Source of the DNA: Verrucomicrobiales bacterium
GTDB taxonomy: Bacteria > Verrucomicrobiota > Verrucomicrobiia > Methylacidiphilales > JAAUTS01
DNA: 10,966 bases
Assembly (NCBI GenBank): GCA_031279715.1
Contig: JAITHY010000252.1
Location: forward strand, 1-10,966
Direction of reading: 5' to 3'
Shown: piece by piece, positions 6,155 to 10,966 of the stretch
Numbering within the stretch: the first letter of the stretch is position 1
Layout of the letters: the number at the start of each line of letters is the position of its first letter
Position numbers and translations under genes: made by a program
The notes under the pieces: model-generated
Told to the model about the DNA's origin: nothing
Database searches by the model: none
The model's input: only the letters and a program-made list of their open reading frames with translations

Positions 6155-6873
6155 ATCCTGCCGATTTCCTTCTCCAGGCGCCTGACAACCGCCTTCAACA
6201 CTTTGAGCCGCGCGAACCATTTGTAATTGCCCTCCACCAAAGTCCACGGCGCGTGCGACGGGCTGCACTTGGCGAACATGTCCTCCGCCGCCTCATTGTG
6301 CAAATGCCACTTCTCGCGGTTGCGCCAGTCCTCGTCGTTGATTTTCCAGCGCTTGTACGGGTCGGCGTCGCGCTTCTTGAAGCGCGCGAGTTGCTCGTCC
6401 TTGGTGATATGAATGTAAAATTTCATCAGGATGGCGCCGTCATCCACCAATGTTTTTTCAAACTGGTTGATTTCGTCAAAGGCGCGCCTCCATTCCTCCT
6501 TGGTGGCGAAGCCCTCGACGCGCTCAATCAGCACGCGTCCGTACCAGCTCCGGTCAAACACCGCGATTTCGCCGTAGCCGGGCAGCTTAATCCAAAAACG
6601 GCGCAGGTAATGGTTGGCATATTCCTGCGCCGTCGGCTTGACGATGGAATACACGCGCACCGAGCGCGGATCAAGCCGCTCCAAGGTGCGTTTGATGACG
6701 CCGCCCTTGCCCGCCGCATCCGGCCCCTCGAACACGAGAATGAGATTGCGCTTGGTCTGCCGCAACCGCGGTTGCAAATGCAACAAGTCAAGTTGCAGTT
6801 GCTCCAACTTCTTCCGGTACTTGGATTTTTCTTCGATTTGTTTCGTCAGGTCAAGGTCGGCGAGTAAACCCAT
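6151..6873 (-). CDS. ppk2: Polyphosphate kinase 2
   Basis: PPK2 enzymes transfer phosphate between polyphosphate and nucleotides, usually making ATP or GTP from polyphosphate. The 240-residue protein has the P-loop-kinase layout: a Lys/Gln-rich N-terminal helix region (about 10-42), Walker A FEGPDAAGKGG (48-58), Walker B FDRSWYGRVLIERVEG (106-121), and the Arg/Lys-rich lid KKRDADPYKRWKINDEDW (166-183). Length is that of a single-domain PPK2. I cannot tell the nucleotide class (I, II or III) by eye. It is the first gene of a two-gene unit with the thioesterase and is divergent from dnaG, sharing a 125-bp intergenic region. No strong ribosome site is visible; GTGAG lies 9 to 13 bases upstream. 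Confidence 0.93.
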   Translation of the reverse strand: MGLLADLDLTKQIEEKSKYRKKLEQLQLDLLHLQPRLRQTKRNLILVFEGPDAAGKGGVIKRTLERLDPRSVRVYSIVKPTAQEYANHYLRRFWIKLPGYGEIAVFDRSWYGRVLIERVEGFATKEEWRRAFDEINQFEKTLVDDGAILMKFYIHITKDEQLARFKKRDADPYKRWKINDEDWRNREKWHLHNEAAEDMFAKCSPSHAPWTLVEGNYKWFARLKVLKAVVRRLEKEIGRI

Positions 6874-6983
6874 AAGATGCTCACTTTACGAATTAAATCG
6901 CAAACCTCAATCCTAAAACTTGCCGCTGACAGCGCTCATAAAAACCTCAACCGCCAGATTTCGCATTTCAATTTTTCTTTTGT

Positions 6984-6992
6984 TGCTATAAT
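6984..6992 (+). promoter_or_regulatory. Extended -10 promoter of dnaG
   Basis: TGCTATAAT is a perfect extended -10 element (TG-n-TATAAT). No good -35 is visible 16-18 bp upstream, which extended -10 promoters tolerate. The box ends only 6 bp before the dnaG ATG at 6999, so the transcript should start at or within a base or two of the A of the start codon. The dnaG mRNA is probably leaderless, which fits the absence of a Shine-Dalgarno sequence. Confidence 0.7.
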
Positions 6993-6998
6993 CGGCGG

Positions 6999-8870
6999 AT
7001 GGCCATTTCTCCACAAGTCATCGAACAAGTCAGGCAAGCCGCTGACATTGTGGACATCATCGGCGGCTATGTGCCGTTGCGCCGGGCAGGGGCCAATTTC
7101 AAGGCGCTCAGCCCGTTCAACAAGGAGAAGACGCCGTCGTTTTTTGTGTCACCGCAACGTCAGTCGTTCAAGTGCTTCAGCAGCGGACATGGCGGGGATG
7201 TGTTCAAGTTTTTGATGTTGTATGAGAATCTCGATTTCCCGGCGGCGGTGCGGCGCGTGGCGGAACGGGTGGGAATTCGCATCGAGGAGGAGCGGCGCGG
7301 GAACGCTGATTATGACCGGGAAAAGTTTCAACGGGAGCGATTGCTGGCGTTGCACAGCGAGGTGTTGGTGTATTGGCGCGAGTTGTTGCTGCACGATCAG
7401 CGGGCGCAGGCGGCGCGAAATTATATGCACGAACGCGAGATTCCGCAGTCGTGGATTCGGGATTTCGGCCTGGGCTTCGCGCCGGAGGCCTGGGATGACA
7501 CGCTGCGCTGGGGAAAAGAGCGCGGGTACGACGAGTCGCTGATGCTGACGGCGGGTCTGTTGGTGCGGAACGAGGCGGGGCGGACGTATGACCGTTTTCG
7601 CGGGCGGCTGATTTTTTCCATCGCCAACGACCAAGGGCAACCCATCGCGTTCAGCGCGCGGCTGATGGACAGGGATGCGAAGGCTGCGAAATACATCAAC
7701 TCGCCGGAGACGCCGATCTTCACAAAGAGCAAGGTATTGTTCGGTTTGCACCGCGCGAAGCGTCCGATTATGGACGAGGGGAAGGTGATTGTTTGCGAGG
7801 GGCAGATTGACGTGTTGCGCTGTCACGCCGCCGGTGTGCTCAATGTGGTGGCGCCGCTGGGGACGGCGTTCACACCGGAGCATGCGCGGATTATCAAACG
7901 GTTTACGAAGCAAGTGATTTTGTGCCTGGACGCTGACCGCGCGGGCTTGAGCGCGGCGGAGCGGGTGACGCAGATTTTGCTCGACCAGACCGACGGCATG
8001 GACGCGATGTTGCAAACGGAACTGGGCGTGCAAGTGGTACGTCTGCCCGCCGGCCATGACCCCGACTCGATGATTACGCAGGAGGGCGCGGAGGCGTTCA
8101 AGGCGCTGGTGGCGAAGCCGCAGGAGTACGTGGATTTTTACCTTGACCGCCTGCGTGAAACGCACGACATGTCCACCATCAGCGGGCGGCGGGCGACGAT
8201 TGAAAACGCGGCGGCGTTCCTTGCGCGGGTGCCGAATCACGCTTACCGCGAGCAATTGCTTCGCCAGGCGGCGTTGCGACTCGCCGTCAGCGACACCATT
8301 TTACTGGAGCGGGCAACGGAGTTGGCGCGACAGGCGAAAAAATCCGCGCAACAATCCGCCAGCCGCGCCGCTGAGCGCGACCCAACGCCAAGGCGCGCCG
8401 AAGTGTTGAAGCCGCATCCGCTGATGGTGAACCTGCTGCAACTGGCCGCCGCCCACCCGCGGCATATTCCCGAAATACAGAAAAATCTCAACCCGCTGTG
8501 GGCGCGCGATTTGGCGGGGGCGCAGTTGTGGCAAAACCTCGTTGATATTTGCAATGAGGAAGACTGGCAGAAAATCACTGAAATTTTTCCGCGACTCGCT
8601 GACGATGAGCAGAATTTTTTGGCCGGATTGAGTTTGGATGAACTGGAGCAACAAAGCGACGAGGCGGTGTTGACCGGCTTGCAAAAGGTCATCAACCTAA
8701 TTCATTTGAATTATATCCAGGGAGAACTGCAAATCATCTGGCGGCGCCTGGCGGATTCGGACACCAACAGCGCAACCCGCTCGTCGCTGATGATGACGAT
8801 GCAAGATTTGCAGCGGCAAAAAAATTCTTGTCATGCCACAATGTCAGCGCCTCCCCAATCAAAGGACTGA
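6999..8870 (+). CDS. dnaG: DNA primase
   Basis: DnaG makes the RNA primers for DNA replication and works with the replicative helicase. The 623-residue protein has all three regions. The N-terminal zinc-ribbon domain (about 1-100) keeps the framework KALSPFNKEKTPSFFVSP and QSFKCFSSGHGGDVFKFL, but of the usual CHC2 ligands only Cys59 remains: Ser38, Asn41 and Ser62 stand where Cys, His and Cys are expected. The catalytic core with the TOPRIM fold shows CEGQIDVLRC (Glu267, Asp271), APLGTAFTPEHA and CLDADRAG (Asp311, Asp313). The C-terminal helicase-interaction region (about 450-623) is divergent. Codons here favour G- or T-ending forms (GCG, TTG, GTG, CGG), unlike the C-ending preference of sppA, thiL or pheS. 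It starts from its own promoter; no rpsU or rpoD neighbour is in the window. Confidence 0.95.
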   Translation: MAISPQVIEQVRQAADIVDIIGGYVPLRRAGANFKALSPFNKEKTPSFFVSPQRQSFKCFSSGHGGDVFKFLMLYENLDFPAAVRRVAERVGIRIEEERRGNADYDREKFQRERLLALHSEVLVYWRELLLHDQRAQAARNYMHEREIPQSWIRDFGLGFAPEAWDDTLRWGKERGYDESLMLTAGLLVRNEAGRTYDRFRGRLIFSIANDQGQPIAFSARLMDRDAKAAKYINSPETPIFTKSKVLFGLHRAKRPIMDEGKVIVCEGQIDVLRCHAAGVLNVVAPLGTAFTPEHARIIKRFTKQVILCLDADRAGLSAAERVTQILLDQTDGMDAMLQTELGVQVVRLPAGHDPDSMITQEGAEAFKALVAKPQEYVDFYLDRLRETHDMSTISGRRATIENAAAFLARVPNHAYREQLLRQAALRLAVSDTILLERATELARQAKKSAQQSASRAAERDPTPRRAEVLKPHPLMVNLLQLAAAHPRHIPEIQKNLNPLWARDLAGAQLWQNLVDICNEEDWQKITEIFPRLADDEQNFLAGLSLDELEQQSDEAVLTGLQKVINLIHLNYIQGELQIIWRRLADSDTNSATRSSLMMTMQDLQRQKNSCHATMSAPPQSKD

Positions 8871-8895
8871 GGCCGGATTCATTTGAAAAAAATTC

Positions 8896-8923
8896 TTGCG
8901 CCTTTTGAAAAACCGCCTATATG
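8896..8923 (+). promoter_or_regulatory. Weak candidate promoter upstream of infC
   Basis: TTGCGC (8896-8901) and TATATG (8918-8923) are 16 bp apart, matching the -35 in three and the -10 in four positions. It is the best-looking pair in the 192-bp gap between dnaG and infC. It would place a hairpin with a T run (8965-8986) inside the infC leader. Confidence 0.3.
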
Positions 8924-8964
8924 TACATGCTTTTATGACTTCGGAGAAACGCACCATTACCGCC

Positions 8965-8986
8965 GCGATTGGCCACAATCGTTTTT
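8965..8986 (+). terminator. Intrinsic terminator or attenuator between dnaG and infC
   Basis: CGATTG (8966-8971) and CAATCG (8976-8981) pair perfectly around a GCCA loop, with one more G-T pair outside, and five Ts follow (8982-8986). It is about 95 bp past the dnaG stop, so it may simply end the dnaG transcript. If transcription starts near 8930 it would instead be an attenuator in the infC leader. A 17-codon open frame, MTSEKRTITAAIGHNRF (8935-8988), runs through the hairpin and ends in the T run, but it has no evident ribosome site. Confidence 0.55.
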
Positions 8987-9050
8987 GAATCCCTATGCAC
9001 CACCGCCGCCTCCGCCCAGTCACCGTCCCGCGCTTTTTCATTAACCAAAA

Positions 9051-9055
9051 AGGAG
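9051..9055 (+). promoter_or_regulatory. Shine-Dalgarno site fixing the infC start at ATA 9063
   Basis: AGGAG in AAAAAGGAGAG ends 7 bases before the ATA at 9063-9065, the optimal spacing. The frame has a TAA at 9042-9044 and no ATG, GTG or TTG between it and the conserved RVNNRIRAREV segment. Confidence 0.75.
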
Positions 9056-9062
9056 AGTAGTT

Positions 9063-9674
9063 ATACACCCGTTCCAGCTCAGAGTTAACAACCGCATCCG
9101 CGCCCGCGAGGTTCTCGCCATCGCGCCGGATGGTCATTCCCTCGGCGTGCTTGATGTCCGCCAGGCGCTCGACGAAGCGCGCCGCGCCGGCCTCGACCTT
9201 GTCGAGGTCAGCCCCAAGGCGCGCCCGCCGGTGTGCAAGATTCTGGATTACGGCAAATATCGCTATGAAATTGCCAAAAAGGAAAAAGAGGCGCGCAAGC
9301 AAAATTCCGCCGCAAAGGTGAAGGAGTTGAAATTCCACGTCAACATCGAGGAACATGACTACGAGACCAAACTCCGCGCCGCCGAGCAATTCCTGTTCAA
9401 GGGCATGAAGGCGAAGATGATGCTCATCTTCCGCGGGCGCGAAATGCAGCACAAGGACCTGGGACAGGCGGTGGTGGCGCGGATTCGGAAGGACCTGGAG
9501 CACGTCGGCGCCGCCGATGCCGAGCCGAAATTAGTTGGCAGAAACATAAATTTGATGTTAACTCCTTTGCCCCAGCGCAAGCGGGTCAGAAAATTCACCA
9601 AGGAAACCGACGAGGAATTCGCCGACGACAGCGGGGACGCTGACGGTGAGCATCACGAGGAACACCACGAATAG
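9063..9674 (+). CDS. infC: Translation initiation factor IF-3, apparent ATA start
   Basis: IF-3 binds the 30S subunit, checks the start codon and prevents premature subunit joining. From ATA at 9063 the product has 203 residues: the N-terminal domain (about 6-75) with RVNNRIRAREV, DLVEVSPKARPPVCKILDYG and KYRYEIAKKEKEARK, the C-terminal domain (about 84-170) with KELKFHVNIEEHDYETKL, FLFKGMKAKMMLIFRGREM and NINLMLTPLPQRKR, and then an unusual acidic, His-rich tail (about 182-203). The first standard start in frame is GTG at 9147, which would remove 28 residues including the conserved RVNNRIRARE. A rare start codon fits the known autoregulation of infC in Escherichia coli, where AUU is used and IF-3 rejects it. 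It heads the cluster with rpmI 9 bp downstream. Confidence 0.93.
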   Translation: MHPFQLRVNNRIRAREVLAIAPDGHSLGVLDVRQALDEARRAGLDLVEVSPKARPPVCKILDYGKYRYEIAKKEKEARKQNSAAKVKELKFHVNIEEHDYETKLRAAEQFLFKGMKAKMMLIFRGREMQHKDLGQAVVARIRKDLEHVGAADAEPKLVGRNINLMLTPLPQRKRVRKFTKETDEEFADDSGDADGEHHEEHHE

Positions 9675-9683
9675 GAAAAAATT

Positions 9684-9890
9684 ATGCAGAAAAAAAGTTC
9701 AGCCAAAACGAAGAAAGCGGTCGCCAAACGGTTCAAGCTGACCGCCAGCGGCAAGCTCAAACGCGCGCAAGCCGGCAAACGCCACCTCGCCGCGTCCAAG
9801 AACCGCAAGCGCAAACGCCAGTTGTCAGCCAAGGAGTTCGTCTCCGAGTCGGACACCAAGCGCATGAAAGTTTGCTTGCCTTTTAATTGA
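9684..9890 (+). CDS. rpmI: 50S ribosomal protein L35
   Basis: This is the small, very basic L35 of the large subunit, 68 residues, normal for the family. Recognisable segments are KTKKAVAKRFKLTASGKLKR, the AGKRHLAASKNRKRKRQL core and the tail ending KRMKVCLPF. The ribosome site TAGGA overlaps the infC stop codon and lies 7 bases before the ATG, so translation is likely coupled to infC. It is followed by rplT after 57 bp. Confidence 0.95.
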   Translation: MQKKSSAKTKKAVAKRFKLTASGKLKRAQAGKRHLAASKNRKRKRQLSAKEFVSESDTKRMKVCLPFN

Positions 9891-9895
9891 AAAAC

Positions 9896-9934
9896 TCTTT
9901 AATCGTTCGCTCGCAAAACGCAAAAGATTAAGGA
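9896..9934 (+). promoter_or_regulatory. Hairpin just upstream of the rplT ribosome site
   Basis: Bases 9896-9904 pair with 9926-9934 (nine pairs, one G-T) around a 21-base loop. The stem ends directly at CAGGAG (9935-9940), the rplT ribosome site. In other bacteria L20 represses this cluster by binding leader RNA that mimics its 23S site. Whether this hairpin plays that part is inference from position; there is no T run, so it is not a terminator. Confidence 0.4.
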
Positions 9935-9947
9935 CAGGAGAAAAATT

Positions 9948-10295
9948 ATGCCCAGAGTAACAAATGCCCCGGCCTCACGAGAGCGCCGCAAACGCGTGGT
10001 CAAAGCCGCCAGCGGCTTCCGCGGCAACCGCGGAAAACTGTACCGCTACGCCGCCGACGCGACGCGCAAAGCCAAACAATACGCCTACCGTGACCGCAAA
10101 GTGCGCAAACGCACCTTCCGCGCGCTGTGGATCACCCGCATCAACGCGGCGTTGAAGGAGTTTGATTTGACCTACAGCAAATTCATCGCCGGACTCGCCA
10201 GGGTGAAAATTGAGGTGGACCGCAAAATCCTCGCCGACCTCGCCGTCAGCGAGCCAAACGCCTTCGCCCAAGTGGTGAGGCTGGTCAAGGCCTGA
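9948..10295 (+). CDS. rplT: 50S ribosomal protein L20
   Basis: L20 is an early assembly protein of the large subunit that binds 23S rRNA. The 115-residue sequence is a full-length match: basic N-terminal extension MPRVTNAPASRERRKRVVKA, then ASGFRGNRGKLYRYA, KAKQYAYRDRKVRKRTFRAL, WITRINAALKEFDLTYSKFI and EVDRKILADLAV. CAGGAG lies 7 bases before the ATG. It closes the infC-rpmI-rplT cluster. Its stop codon sits inside a perfect hairpin (10287-10313) followed by a strong terminator. Confidence 0.96.
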   Translation: MPRVTNAPASRERRKRVVKAASGFRGNRGKLYRYAADATRKAKQYAYRDRKVRKRTFRALWITRINAALKEFDLTYSKFIAGLARVKIEVDRKILADLAVSEPNAFAQVVRLVKA

Positions 10296-10313
10296 CGCCA
10301 ACCGTCAGGCCTT
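10287..10313 (+). repeat. Perfect hairpin across the rplT stop codon
   Basis: AAGGCCTGAC (10287-10296) and GTCAGGCCTT (10304-10313) are exact reverse complements with a 7-base loop. The rplT TGA (10293-10295) lies in the left arm. It carries CCGTCAGGC, a near-copy of the dispersed word. It has no T run and stands one base before the terminator stem; it may protect the 3' end or help release polymerase. Confidence 0.75.
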
Positions 10314-10314
10314 C

Positions 10315-10350
10315 AAAACGCCGCTGACTTCACCGTCAGCGGCGTTTTTT
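10315..10350 (+). terminator. Strong intrinsic terminator after rplT, built from an inverted pair of the dispersed word
   Basis: Bases 10315-10328 pair perfectly with 10335-10348 (14 pairs) around a TTCACC loop, and a run of six Ts lies at 10345-10350. The left arm contains CGCTGAC and the right arm contains an exact CCGTCAGCG (10333-10341). It separates infC-rpmI-rplT from pheS, which therefore needs its own promoter. The stem also starts with AAAA, so it could act in both directions. Confidence 0.92.
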
Positions 10351-10440
10351 GCCAAGCGGCCAAAACCGCCGGCCCCATTCGCACCCGTGATTGAAAAAAA
10401 TATTTCAAATTCACCGTCAGCCGCTAATTTTTACCGAGCC

Positions 10441-10966
10441 ATGATTGAAGACTTGCAACAACTCAAAGACCAGGCCCTGACCGAACTCGCCACAGCCGCT
10501 GATGGTGACGCAGTCGAGGCGTGGCGCATCAAATACCTTTCACGCCAGGGCTTGCTGCCAGTCTTCCTCGAAAAAATCAAAAGCCTGCCCAAGGAACAAC
10601 GCCCCGCGGCCGGCAAAGCCGCCAACCTCGCCAAACTCACCGTCAGCGACGCTTACGAGACGAAAAAAGATCAGTTCAGCACCGTCACCAGCAGCGCCCC
10701 CGAAGACCCGACCCTGCCCGGCCGCCGCGTCCAGTGGGCCACGCAACACGTCGTCAACCAGACCATCGACCGCATCGTGCAAATCTTCCGCCGCATGGGT
10801 TTCGCCATCGCCAGCGGCCCCGAAATTGACACCGAGTTCCACAACTTCGACGCCCTCAACACCCCGGCCGACCACCCCGCGCGCAACGAACAGGACACCT
10901 TCTACGTGGACGCCCCCGCTGACCGCGACGGACACCGCCTCCTCCTGCGTTCGCAAACCAGCACCG
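10441..10966 (+). CDS. pheS: Phenylalanine-tRNA ligase alpha subunit, 5' part
   Basis: PheS is the catalytic subunit of the alpha2-beta2 enzyme that charges tRNA(Phe). The 175 codons present run off the right edge, about half the usual 320-350 residues. Visible are the N-terminal coiled-coil region (1-85) with YLSRQGLLPVFLEKI, then PGRR, and the class II core entry: IFRRMGFAIASGPEI, NFDALNTPADHPARNEQDTF and LLLRSQTST. The last is the motif usually seen as LLRTHTSP, here with Ser-Gln in place of Thr-His. The His-Pro usually found in the segment after PGRR is not evident (WATQHVVNQTID). No clear ribosome site precedes the ATG. A TTGAAA-AAAATA-TTTCAA dyad at 10391-10408 lies 33-50 bp upstream of the start and may be part of a promoter. 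I see no T-box leader. Confidence 0.93.
   Translation, partial: MIEDLQQLKDQALTELATAADGDAVEAWRIKYLSRQGLLPVFLEKIKSLPKEQRPAAGKAANLAKLTVSDAYETKKDQFSTVTSSAPEDPTLPGRRVQWATQHVVNQTIDRIVQIFRRMGFAIASGPEIDTEFHNFDALNTPADHPARNEQDTFYVDAPADRDGHRLLLRSQTST

Larger units (their letters stand above)
1574..10648. repeat. Dispersed word CCGTCAGCG (uptake-signal-like), 16 exact copies
   Basis: By hand I count exact copies starting at 3462, 3561, 3792, 4801, 4963, 5269, 5832, 5989, 6100, 8284, 10243, 10333 and 10640 (plus strand), and 1574, 2359 and 9638 (minus strand). All 16 are preceded by a purine (A 11 times, G 5 times). The 7-base core GTCAGCG occurs at least 17 further times on one strand or the other. Base composition alone predicts about 0.1-0.2 exact copies in this length. 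Copies fall in genes of both orientations, in different reading frames (Thr-Val-Ser, Leu-Thr-Val, Ala-Asp-Gly), and in intergenic DNA. None lies before 1574. Confidence 0.85.

Noticed and set aside
6155..6268. Longer N-terminus for the thioesterase (start at 6268)
   Set aside because: It would overlap the ppk2 3' end by more than 100 bp, and family similarity starts only after the internal ATG at 6154.
7149..8255. Long minus-strand open frame (368 codons) inside dnaG
   Set aside because: It is a shadow of dnaG, whose TOPRIM motifs are read in the plus frame; its translation is Arg/His/Pro-rich low complexity.
9147..9674. infC starting at GTG 9147
   Set aside because: This would remove the conserved start of the IF-3 N-terminal domain and has no properly spaced ribosome site; ATA 9063 has both.
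10351..10440. T-box or other riboswitch before pheS
   Set aside because: Only about 90 bp separate the rplT terminator and pheS, with no second terminator or specifier-type structure visible.

Overview
This is a dense bacterial chromosomal segment. By eye it is moderately G+C-rich, roughly 55-60%, and it carries mostly housekeeping genes behind a gene-poor left end. I cannot fix the species. The dimeric all-alpha dUTPase, the polyphosphate kinase 2 and the gene neighbourhoods fit a Gram-negative lineage such as the Verrucomicrobiota and relatives, but that is only an inference.

Left end (1-1639): only the first 66 bases look like the start of a gene, on the minus strand and running off the window. 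The rest is repeat-rich, non-coding or decayed: a 21-bp tandem repeat array (171-270), a broken IS110-family transposase (562-1025, minus), a perfect 32-bp palindrome (1170-1201) and a G+C-rich patch of near-repeats and hairpins (1271-1474).

Centre (1640-6873): sppA-like protease, CPBP-family membrane protease and thiL are tightly packed on the plus strand and probably cotranscribed. They converge on trxB (minus). A dimeric dUTPase (plus) starts divergently from trxB and converges on a minus-strand pair, ppk2 followed by a YbgC-like thioesterase, which overlap by ATGA.

Right (6999-10966): dnaG (primase) has a perfect extended -10 box almost touching its ATG. Then comes the translation cluster infC-rpmI-rplT, a strong double hairpin/terminator, and the first 175 codons of pheS. 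infC appears to start at a non-canonical ATA codon. The primase lacks three of the four usual zinc ligands.

The most striking feature is DNA-level rather than a gene. A short non-palindromic motif, CCGTCAGCG (16 exact copies, always preceded by a purine; at least 33 copies of the 7-base core GTCAGCG on either strand), is scattered over all regions from 1574 on, in several reading frames and on both strands. It is absent from the first 1.57 kb of repeats and IS debris. One inverted pair of cores forms the stem of the terminator behind rplT, as DNA uptake sequences do in Neisseria. It looks like an uptake-signal-type or other chromosome-organising word that I do not recognise as described.
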